Source: Ilumatobacteraceae bacterium
Lineage (GTDB): Bacteria; Actinomycetota; Acidimicrobiia; Acidimicrobiales; Ilumatobacteraceae
DNA: 64,000 bases
Assembly: GCA_022843125.1 (NCBI GenBank)
Contig: JALHOG010000006.1
Location: 62,001 to 126,000 of the forward strand
Direction: 5' to 3'
Part shown: piece after piece, positions 1 through 7,360 of the stretch
Position numbering within the stretch: position 1 is the first letter of the stretch
How the letters are laid out: each line of letters begins with the position of its first letter
The notes under the pieces: generated by a model
What the model was told of the DNA's origin: nothing
What the model saw: the letters and a program-made list of their open reading frames with translations, nothing else
The model's database searches: none
Made by a program: the position numbers and the translations under genes

Positions 1-2
1 CA

Positions 3-149
3 CTGTGGTGGGAGGTCGTGGGCTCGATGGCGTTGACGGCTGCTGCCGCCGCCGTGGTGCTGCTGCTCGCCGAGCGCATCTACGTGCGCTCGATCATCCA
101 CACCGACCGCAAACTCGGCTGGCGCGAAGCCTGGTCGATGCGCTCCTGA
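3..149 (+). CDS. C-terminal end of an ABC-2 type membrane permease (partial)
   Basis: The window opens inside a gene. The last 48 codons, in frame from base 3, encode one hydrophobic helix rich in Ala, Val and Leu, then a short basic tail (IYVRSIIHTDRKLGWREAW) and a stop. This looks like the last membrane span and cytoplasmic tail of an ABC-2 type export permease, but so little remains that the family call is tentative. It converges on the dehydrogenase gene, with only 5 nt between the two stop codons. Confidence 0.5.
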   Translation: MWWEVVGSMALTAAAAAVVLLLAERIYVRSIIHTDRKLGWREAWSMRS

Positions 150-154
150 TCCGT

Positions 155-1279
155 TCAGTCGAACAGGATCACGCCGCGGATGTTCTCGCCGTTGCGCATC
201 GCGTCGTAGCCGTCGTTGATCTCGTCGAGGGTGTAGGTCTTGGTGACGAGGTCGTCGAGATTGAGCTGACCCATCGTGTACATCTCCATCAGCCGCGGGA
301 TGTCGTGGCGGATGTTGCCGGACCCGAACAGCGAGCCGATGATCTGCTTCTCGAACAGGGTGAGCATCGACGCCGGGATCGAGATCGTCTGCTCGTGCGT
401 CGGGTGGATGTTGGTGACGACGATCTTCGAGCGCTTCGCACCCAGCCAGAACGCCTTGCCCAACTCCTCGCCGTCGCCGACACCCATGGTCATGATGACC
501 TTGTCGAAGCCGCGACCCCACGTGGACTCGTCGAGCTTGCCGAGCGCCTCGTCGACCGACGAATACGTGTGGGTGGCGCCGAACGCCATCGCCTTCTCGC
601 GCTTGAACTCGATCGGATCGATCGCCGCGACCGCTCGTGCACCGGCCATCTTGGCGCCCTGGACGGCGTTGGCGCCGATGCCGCCGATGCCGACGACCGC
701 CACGTAATCGCCCGGCTGGACCTGCGCGGCATACACCGCCGAGCCCCAGCCCGTGACCACGCCGCACCCGAGCAGGCACGCCTTGTCGAGCGGCCAGTCG
801 TTGTCGATCTTGACGCAGCTCGCCTCGTTGACGACGGTGTGCTCGGCGAAGGTGCCGAGCAGGCACATGAGGCCGAGGTCGAGTCCGTCCATGCTGTGGT
901 GGCGCGAGGTGCCGTCGGTGATCTGCATGCCGGTTGCGAGCGTGGTCGCGGCGTCGCACACGTTCGAGTGGCCGGTGACGCACGACTGGCAGCGGCCACA
1001 CGCGGGGATGAACCCGAACACGACGTGGTCGCCGGGGGCGAGCGTGGTGACGCCAACGCCGACCTCGAGCACGATGCCTGCGCCTTCATGGCCGCCGATC
1101 ATGGGCGGGCCGGGGGCGGCACCGGCGAGATCGCCGGTGACGATGTGCTCGTCGCTGTGGCACATGCCCGAGGCCACCAGTTTGACGAGCACCTCGCCGG
1201 CCTTGGGAGGGTCGAGCTCGATCTCTTCGATGCTCCAAGGCGTGTTCAGTTCTCGCAGAACAGCAGCGCGGGTCCTCAT
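155..1279 (-). CDS. NDMA-dependent (mycofactocin-type) zinc alcohol dehydrogenase
   Basis: A 374-residue medium-chain dehydrogenase. Visible features are the catalytic-zinc Cys40 in GMCHSDEH, the GHEGAG motif at about 63-68, structural-zinc cysteines 94, 97, 100 and 108, and the nucleotide loop GIGGIGANAVQGA. Its overall sequence matches the Rxyl_3153-like family of nicotinoprotein alcohol dehydrogenases. Members keep NAD(H) bound and need an external acceptor: the dye NDMA in vitro, and by genetic evidence mycofactocin in cells. The start at 1279 is preceded on the minus strand by GAGGGGGGCAC, a good ribosome site; longer upstream reading frames look non-coding. The mycofactocin genes lie 20 kb away in the same window, which supports the assignment. 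The alcohol substrate cannot be read from sequence. Confidence 0.88.
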   Translation of the reverse strand: MRTRAAVLRELNTPWSIEEIELDPPKAGEVLVKLVASGMCHSDEHIVTGDLAGAAPGPPMIGGHEGAGIVLEVGVGVTTLAPGDHVVFGFIPACGRCQSCVTGHSNVCDAATTLATGMQITDGTSRHHSMDGLDLGLMCLLGTFAEHTVVNEASCVKIDNDWPLDKACLLGCGVVTGWGSAVYAAQVQPGDYVAVVGIGGIGANAVQGAKMAGARAVAAIDPIEFKREKAMAFGATHTYSSVDEALGKLDESTWGRGFDKVIMTMGVGDGEELGKAFWLGAKRSKIVVTNIHPTHEQTISIPASMLTLFEKQIIGSLFGSGNIRHDIPRLMEMYTMGQLNLDDLVTKTYTLDEINDGYDAMRNGENIRGVILFD

Positions 1280-1364
1280 GAGATGTGCCCCCCTCGGGCG
1301 AACGGCGACCCCGATCGGTCGCTCCGGGCGTTGAGATCCGGACCTTAGCCAGCATCCTGTCGGG

Positions 1365-1892
1365 GTGCAGGACCCGGAGCAGATCGTCGAGTGGCTGCGG
1401 TCGCTCCCGACCGAACAACTCCACCACGTGTCCGAGGCGGTCCGCCAGATCCAGATGGAACGAGCGATCGGGGCCGGCGATCTCGACGCACTGATCGCAC
1501 GGGCGTTCGAGGTCGGCTTCGGCCGCGACGGGCTCGGGATGCAGCCGTGGGTCGAGCAGGTCGGTGTCGACGGTGCGGTGGTCATCTGCCCGGGCGGGCT
1601 GGTGTCGAAGTCGCGGTCGAGTCACCGTTGCCGGTTCGTCAGCGTCGACGACGTGTGGGTCTGGGATTCCGGGCTGCTGATGCGCGAAGACAAGCGGTCG
1701 TCGCCGGGCGTCGAGGACGGTTTCCGGGCGATCGCCGTGATCCCCGCGGTCGACGGCACCGAACTCGACGTCGTGACCGGACGCGCCCGCACCGGAGGGC
1801 ACTCGGTCGAGCACGTGGTCTCGTACGAGATCCGCGAGGGCGAGCTGGTCGAGGTCAGCCAGCGCGACGTCGCCACCAAGAACATGCGTTGA
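1365..1892 (+). CDS. Conserved hypothetical protein, 175 aa
   Basis: A soluble acidic protein of 175 residues with a GTG start, divergent from the dehydrogenase gene. It begins with a helical segment (EQIVEWLRSLPTEQLHHVSEAVRQ). A beta-rich domain follows with many alternating hydrophobic residues and no membrane span or signal peptide. Codon use matches its neighbours and it fills the space between the dehydrogenase and the lipoprotein operon, so I take it as real. I do not recognise the family. Confidence 0.6.
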   Translation: MQDPEQIVEWLRSLPTEQLHHVSEAVRQIQMERAIGAGDLDALIARAFEVGFGRDGLGMQPWVEQVGVDGAVVICPGGLVSKSRSSHRCRFVSVDDVWVWDSGLLMREDKRSSPGVEDGFRAIAVIPAVDGTELDVVTGRARTGGHSVEHVVSYEIREGELVEVSQRDVATKNMR

Positions 1893-1933
1893 TCGTCGAT
1901 GACGCCGTAACGATCGCCGTGCCGATCGCCCTT

Positions 1934-1962
1934 GACGAACGTGCCACCGGGCTGTTACATAC
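1934..1962 (+). promoter_or_regulatory. Probable sigma-70-type promoter of the export operon
   Basis: TTGACG begins at about 1934 and is followed after 17-18 nt by TTACATACT, a good -35/-10 pair. The start codon of the lipoprotein is about 130 nt further on, so the transcript would carry a leader. The leader holds an inverted repeat (GTTCGGG near 1987 with CCCGAAC near 2008). Confidence 0.5.
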
Positions 1963-2095
1963 TGGGTATGCACATCGAAGATGTGTTCGGGAACCAAACC
2001 GGGCCCCCGAACGTCCATGATGTGTGCGGTTCCGTTCGTCGCGCCCGCCCGTCACTGCGAACAGCCTCGACCCTGCGAACACAAGGAGCACAGCG

Positions 2096-3163
2096 ATGCG
2101 CCATCATCGGATGATCGTCCTGGCCACGTGTGCCACCCTGCTCGTCACCGCCTGCGGTGACCCCGACGCCGAGGAAGCGGCGAGCCCGCTCGAGGAGCTG
2201 TTCGGAGGTGCCGAATCACCCGCCGAGTCGCGCGCCAAGCAGCTCGAGCAGGAGGAGTTCATCGCCCAGTGCATGCGCGAGGAGGGGTGGGAGTACACCC
2301 CGGTCGACTGGGCAGCGCAATTCCCCGACCAACCGCAGGAAGAGTTGACGGGCTCCGCGTACGGGGAGGCGTACGGCTACGGCATCGCTCGCAGCTACGA
2401 GATCTACGAGTGGCCGTTCCTCGACGAGGACGGCAACTACACCGACGAGGGAGGCTTCGGCGGGAACGTCGAGAACCCGAACGACGAGTACATGATGTCC
2501 CTCTCGGAGTCCGAGATGCAGGAGTACCAGGTGGCGCTGTGGGGCGACCAGTCGAACTTCCAACCCACCATCGATCCCGACACGGGTGAGGAGATCTACA
2601 ACCCCCCGCCGCCCGAGGAGCAGGGCTGCTCGGGCAAGGCCCAGCTCGAGGTGTACGGGGAACAGCTCTGGAACGACCCCGACTTCAACGACCGCATGAC
2701 AACGCTCAGTGAGGACCTCGAGAAGGATCCGCGCCTCGAGGACGCCGAGATCGTCTGGTCCGACTGCATGTACGAGACCTCGGAGGACTACGACTTCTTC
2801 GGCCCGACCGACGTGTACAACTACGTCAGCGGACTCTTCGCGGAGAAGAAGGGGCAGGAGACCGTCGAGGTCGATGTCGAGACCGGCGAGATCATCGGCC
2901 GCCCCGGCGAGTACCCAGAGGGTGGCTGGTCGATGAACGACGGTGACGATGTCGGCATCGGGTACACCGGCAAGGCCAAGCGCCTGACCGAGGAGGAGAT
3001 CCGCGAGTTCCAGGCGGTCGAACTCGCGATCTGGGCCGACGACCAGCAGTGTCTCGACGAGTCCGGGTACGCCGACGTCCGCCGCGAGATCGAGCAGGAG
3101 CTGGTCGACACGATCCGCGAGGAGTTCCCCGACCTCGTCGCCAACGCCGAGGGAGACGCGTGA
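2096..3163 (+). CDS. Secreted lipoprotein, first gene of an ABC export operon
   Basis: A 355-residue protein with a short basic N-terminus, a hydrophobic stretch and a lipobox ending LLVTAC at about residue 18, so it is probably lipid-anchored outside the membrane. The mature part is very acidic and rich in Glu, Asp, Tyr and Gln, with two Cys pairs at similar spacing. AAGGAGC lies 7 nt before the chosen ATG. The stop codon overlaps the next start (TGATG), so it is translationally coupled to the adaptor, ATPase and permease genes. It may be the substrate-handling or surface component of that exporter; the family is not recognised. Confidence 0.72.
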   Translation: MRHHRMIVLATCATLLVTACGDPDAEEAASPLEELFGGAESPAESRAKQLEQEEFIAQCMREEGWEYTPVDWAAQFPDQPQEELTGSAYGEAYGYGIARSYEIYEWPFLDEDGNYTDEGGFGGNVENPNDEYMMSLSESEMQEYQVALWGDQSNFQPTIDPDTGEEIYNPPPPEEQGCSGKAQLEVYGEQLWNDPDFNDRMTTLSEDLEKDPRLEDAEIVWSDCMYETSEDYDFFGPTDVYNYVSGLFAEKKGQETVEVDVETGEIIGRPGEYPEGGWSMNDGDDVGIGYTGKAKRLTEEEIREFQAVELAIWADDQQCLDESGYADVRREIEQELVDTIREEFPDLVANAEGDA

Positions 3164-5274
3164 TGGCGCCCGACCCGAATCCACCGCTCGCCGACGGCTC
3201 GGGCGCAGCGGGGAGCGTCGGCGACGCCGGCAGCGCCGTGTCGACGACGACCGCTAGCAGAATACGCCGGCGAGCCGTGCCCGACCCCGACGAGCAGACC
3301 GGGCTGGCCGGACTGGCCGAACTGGCTGACACCGACCCGTCCGCCGACCCGAACCCGGCCGGTGACGACACCGAAGCAGACGACACGACCGCCGTGCCGG
3401 TGGGGCGCCGCCGGTCGAGCGGCAGTCGGCGCCGCACGAAGCAGGCCGCGCTCGTGGTCGGCCTGGCGGTCGCATCGGCCGCTGGCGGCGTCGTCGTCGG
3501 GTCACGACTGAAGTCGCCTGCAGATGCTGCAAGCGAGCGCGCCGCTCCGGTGGCCTCGACGATCACCGTTCCGGTCGAGCTGCGTCAGCTGATCTCGACG
3601 CTCGTCGTCGCTGGTGAAGTCCGCTTCATCGAGCCCACCAACGTCCGGCTCGCGGGCGCTGTCGGCACGTCCGGCGGCGACACACAGGTCGTGACCCGCA
3701 TTCCCGAACTCGACAGCGAGATCGTGGAAGGTGGCGTCCTCGTCGAGATCTCCGGGCGCCCGGTGTTCGCGCTCCAGGGTGAGCTGCCGATGTACCGCCA
3801 ACTGACGCCGGGCGCCAATGGCCCCGATGTGCTCCAGTTGGAGACTGCACTGCAGCGGCTCGGTTTCGATCCCGGTCCGATCGACGAGATCTACGACGCA
3901 GCGACCGAGGCTGCGCTCGACGCGTTCTACGAGTCGCGTGGCTTTGCGAGCGAAGGCCCGTCCGCCACCCAGCGCACCGAACTCACCGCCGCCCGCAAAG
4001 CGGTCGCCGACGCCGAGGAAGGCGTGCGCAAGGCCAATCTCGAGCTCGCCAACGGCGTCGGCACGGTCAGCCAGTCCGAGCGGCTCGCCGCCCAACAGGA
4101 GGTCGACCGCACCCAGGCCGCAGTGCCGGCTGCGCAAACCTCCGCCGACCGCGAGAACCAGCGGGCCGCCAGTGCCACGCAGACCGCCGTCGCCCTCCGC
4201 GACAACGCGCGGGCCCAGCGCAACACCCAGCAGGCCCTCGTCGCGGCAGCATCGGCCCCCGACGCCATCAACCCCGACACCGGCGAGGCGTACACGTCGA
4301 TCGAGATCACCACGCTCCAGCAGGAGCTCAACTCGCTCGACGAGGCGTTGATCGAGGCCGAACAGGCCGCCGCCACCGCCGCAGCCGACGAGCAGGCGAC
4401 CGCGACCCGCGTCGCCAACGAGGTCGCCGACGCCCAGAACCAGCTCGACCTCGCACGCGCTCGGCTCAACGACCTGCTCAGGCCGCCCGACACCAGTGCG
4501 CTGCGCGAAGCGGTCACGGCTGCCGAGGAGACGCTCACGCTCGCGAACACGGCGTTGGCCGATCTCGAGGTCGAGACCGGCACGATCGTTCCCGCTGGGG
4601 AGGTCATCTTCCTGCCCACCCTGCCGACGAACGTCACCGCGCTCAACGCCCAGCTCGGGGCGCCGCCCCCCACCGATCAGCTCGCGCAGGTCTCGAGCAC
4701 CGACACCGAGATCGTCGGACGCGTGTCGAAGGCCGACGCCGAGCTGATCTCGACGGGCACCCCGGTCACCATCGAGCTGCGCGAAGTCGGGATCGAGACC
4801 ACCGGCACCGTGGTCGACATCCGGCCGCCCTCGTCGACCCCCGATCCGAACAACCCGGAAGGCGGGTCGGGTGGCTCGGGCGGTGACGACCGGCTCGAGG
4901 TCGTCGTGTTGGCCGAGAACGCCACCCAGATCCGCGACTTCATGTTCTCGTCGGTCCGGATCTCGGTCACCGTGTCGGCCACCGACGACGAGGTGCTCGC
5001 AGTCCCGGTGGCCGCCATCTCGGTCGGGCCCGACGGTACGAGCCGTGTCGAGGTCGAGGTCGAGCGCGCCCGCGGCACGCGCGAGGGCGTCACCGAGGTG
5101 ATCGAGGTGACCGTCGGCCTGGCCGCTCAGGGATACGCCGAGATCACCCCGCTCGGCGGAGCCAGCATCGAGGCCGGCGACCGGGTCGTCGTCGGCGTCG
5201 AGACGGGTGAACGCCAGAGCCGTCGTGAACGAGCGAGCGATCGAGCCACCGACGAGGACGAGGCCGACGGATGA
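3163..5274 (+). CDS. Membrane-fusion-type adaptor with peptidoglycan-binding domain
   Basis: 703 residues. A disordered N-terminal region of about 85 residues precedes one membrane helix (about 88-110). The outside part carries a peptidoglycan-binding repeat (GANGPDVLQLETALQRLGF), a long Ala/Gln/Glu-rich coiled coil (roughly 270-480) and a beta-barrel segment typical of HlyD/MacA adaptors. A Gly-rich loop lies near 565-575. Proteins of this kind link a MacB-type ABC pump to the envelope. Here the neighbours are exactly such an ATPase and permease, joined by 4-nt ATGA overlaps. The start at 3163 overlaps the preceding stop. Confidence 0.83.
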   Translation: MAPDPNPPLADGSGAAGSVGDAGSAVSTTTASRIRRRAVPDPDEQTGLAGLAELADTDPSADPNPAGDDTEADDTTAVPVGRRRSSGSRRRTKQAALVVGLAVASAAGGVVVGSRLKSPADAASERAAPVASTITVPVELRQLISTLVVAGEVRFIEPTNVRLAGAVGTSGGDTQVVTRIPELDSEIVEGGVLVEISGRPVFALQGELPMYRQLTPGANGPDVLQLETALQRLGFDPGPIDEIYDAATEAALDAFYESRGFASEGPSATQRTELTAARKAVADAEEGVRKANLELANGVGTVSQSERLAAQQEVDRTQAAVPAAQTSADRENQRAASATQTAVALRDNARAQRNTQQALVAAASAPDAINPDTGEAYTSIEITTLQQELNSLDEALIEAEQAAATAAADEQATATRVANEVADAQNQLDLARARLNDLLRPPDTSALREAVTAAEETLTLANTALADLEVETGTIVPAGEVIFLPTLPTNVTALNAQLGAPPPTDQLAQVSSTDTEIVGRVSKADAELISTGTPVTIELREVGIETTGTVVDIRPPSSTPDPNNPEGGSGGSGGDDRLEVVVLAENATQIRDFMFSSVRISVTVSATDDEVLAVPVAAISVGPDGTSRVEVEVERARGTREGVTEVIEVTVGLAAQGYAEITPLGGASIEAGDRVVVGVETGERQSRRERASDRATDEDEADG

Positions 5275-6008
5275 CCGACACGGCCGTCATGCCCGAGGTC
5301 GACACGAGCGGCCGGGCACCGGCGGTGGTGGAGCTACAAGCCGTCGCGCGAGTGTTCCCCACCGAGCCGCCGGTGCACGCGCTGCGCGGCGTCGACCTCA
5401 CGGTGCACGCGGGCGATCACCTCGCGATCGTCGGCGCATCGGGGTCTGGCAAGAGCACCCTGCTCAACGTGCTCGGCCTGCTCGATCGACCCACGAGCGG
5501 CGCGTACCTGCTCGACGGCATCGACACCGCCGGGCTGACCGACAAGGCCCGCGCCGCAGTACGCGGCCGTCGCATCGGCTTCGTGTTCCAGTCGTTCCAT
5601 CTGCTCTCCCACCGTTCGGTCGAGGAGAACGTGATGCTCGCAGAGCTGTATCGCGGCGAGTCACGGTCTGGCCGCTTCGATCGATCGGTCGCTGCGCTCG
5701 AACGCGTCGGATTGGGCCACCGCATCGGCTTCCTCCCCACGCGGCTGTCGGGCGGCGAGCGCCAGCGCGTCGCGATCGCACGCGCGATCGTGGGCCGACC
5801 GAGCCTGCTGCTGTGCGACGAACCCACCGGCAACCTCGACAGCGAGAACACGACCTCGGTGCTCGCGTTGTTCGATCAGCTCCGTGACAGCGGGCTGACG
5901 ATCGTCGTGATCACCCACGACCACGAGGTCGCCCAGCACGCCCGCCGAGTCGTGCGGATGGTCGACGGGCGACTCCACGAGGTGGAACGCATCGAGGTCG
6001 AGCGATGA
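5271..6008 (+). CDS. MacB/LolD-type ABC transporter ATPase
   Basis: 245 residues with a complete ABC ATPase: Walker A GASGSGKST, Q-loop in FVFQSFHLL, signature LSGGERQRVAIARAI, Walker B LLLCDEPTGNLD and switch histidine in VITHDHEVA. The closest layout is the MacB/LolD/FtsE group of mechanotransmission pumps, which drive periplasmic adaptors rather than moving substrate through the membrane. Coupled by ATGA overlaps to the adaptor upstream and the permease downstream. Confidence 0.93.
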   Translation: MTDTAVMPEVDTSGRAPAVVELQAVARVFPTEPPVHALRGVDLTVHAGDHLAIVGASGSGKSTLLNVLGLLDRPTSGAYLLDGIDTAGLTDKARAAVRGRRIGFVFQSFHLLSHRSVEENVMLAELYRGESRSGRFDRSVAALERVGLGHRIGFLPTRLSGGERQRVAIARAIVGRPSLLLCDEPTGNLDSENTTSVLALFDQLRDSGLTIVVITHDHEVAQHARRVVRMVDGRLHEVERIEVER

Positions 6009-7342
6009 GGGGTCGTCGTCGCACCGTCGCGGGCGCCGGTACCGGCACGGTGGAGATCGAGCTCGACGGGAACGGTCCGGCGGCGGCTGCACCGCTGAGC
6101 CGCGCCGACACCAGATCGCGATTCCGTATCCGCGACCTCGTCGACGAGAGCCTCGCCGGCGTGTTCGCGCGGCCCGCCCGCACTGCGCTCACGACGCTCG
6201 GCACGGTGCTCGGCATCGCGTCGCTGGTCGCGACGCTCGGGATCTCGCGCACCGCCGGCAACCAGATCGTCGAACGGTTCAGCGAGCTGGCGGCGACGCA
6301 GGTCACCGTCACCCCCCGGTCGAGCGGCGGTGGCGGGGGCGGCGGCGAAGGGGCGATGCGCGGCACCGCCGGAGCGCTGCCCTGGGACGTCGAAGATCGT
6401 CTCGATCGCCTCAACGGTGTGGTCGCGAGCGGCGCCGTCGCAAACGTGCCCAGCCCGGGCGGCATCCGGACCGTGCCGTTCATCGACCCCACCACGGTGT
6501 CGGAACGGACCCTGCCGGTGTTCGCTGCGTCGCCCGGTCTGCTCGACGCCGTGCGCGGCAACATCGCCGCGGGCCGCTGGTTCGACATCGGCCACGTCCA
6601 ACGCCAGGACCGGGTGGCGGTCATCGGCGCCGACATCGCCGCCGAGCTCGGGATCATCCGCATCGACAACCTGCCCGGCATCTTCATCGGCGACGATCTG
6701 TTCACGGTGATCGGCATCCTCGACGACGCGCCTCGTGACCGTGGGCTGACCGGCGGGATCATCATCCCGAGCAGCGCGGCGGCCGCCCGGTTCGAGGTGT
6801 CGCGACCTGACCGGGTGGTGATCGAGACCGATCTGGGCGCGGCATCGCTGATCGCCACCCAGGCCGCGCTCGCACTCAACCCGAACGCACCGGAGTCGTT
6901 GAGCGTCAGCGCGCCGAGCGACCCGTCGCGCACGCAGAATCAGGTCGAGAGCGACGTCAACCAGCTGTTCCTGCTGCTCGGCCTGGTGTCGCTCGTGGTC
7001 GGGGCGATCGGCATCGCGAACGTGACGCTCGTGACCGTGATGGAACGCACCGGTGAGATCGGGTTGCGGCGTGCGCTCGGTGCCTCGCGGCGCCACATCG
7101 CGATCCAGTTCCTCGCCGAATCGACCGCCCTGGGTTTGGTGGGCGGGATCATCGGCGCCAGCGCGGGCCTGCTGCTGGTGGTCGGCGTGGCCGCGAGCCG
7201 CGACTGGACCCCGGTGCTCGACGTCTGGCTCCCGCTGGCAGCGCCCGTGGCGGGAGCGCTGGTCGGCCTGATCGCCGGCCTCTACCCGTCGATCCGCGCG
7301 GCCCGCATGGAACCCGTCGACGCCCTGCGCTCCGGCACCTGA
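6005..7342 (+). CDS. MacB/FtsX-type ABC transporter permease
   Basis: 445 residues. The first membrane helix is at about 55-75 (TALTTLGTVLGIASLVATLGI). A large extracytoplasmic domain with a Gly-rich loop follows. Three C-terminal helices include the typical GEIGLRRALGASRRHIAIQFLAES segment and the ending SIRAARMEPVDALR, both hallmarks of the MacB/FtsX permease family. It completes the four-gene operon of lipoprotein, adaptor, ATPase and permease. The substrate is unknown; a cell-envelope or drug export role is inferred. Confidence 0.92.
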   Translation: MRGRRRTVAGAGTGTVEIELDGNGPAAAAPLSRADTRSRFRIRDLVDESLAGVFARPARTALTTLGTVLGIASLVATLGISRTAGNQIVERFSELAATQVTVTPRSSGGGGGGGEGAMRGTAGALPWDVEDRLDRLNGVVASGAVANVPSPGGIRTVPFIDPTTVSERTLPVFAASPGLLDAVRGNIAAGRWFDIGHVQRQDRVAVIGADIAAELGIIRIDNLPGIFIGDDLFTVIGILDDAPRDRGLTGGIIIPSSAAAARFEVSRPDRVVIETDLGAASLIATQAALALNPNAPESLSVSAPSDPSRTQNQVESDVNQLFLLLGLVSLVVGAIGIANVTLVTVMERTGEIGLRRALGASRRHIAIQFLAESTALGLVGGIIGASAGLLLVVGVAASRDWTPVLDVWLPLAAPVAGALVGLIAGLYPSIRAARMEPVDALRSGT

Positions 7343-7360
7343 GCGTTCATCCCGTTCATG

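Noticed and set aside
1968..2114. Short frame beginning at ATG 1968 as a possible leader peptide
   Set aside because: Lies inside the leader of the lipoprotein gene; the ATG is too close to the -10 box and there is no conservation evidence.
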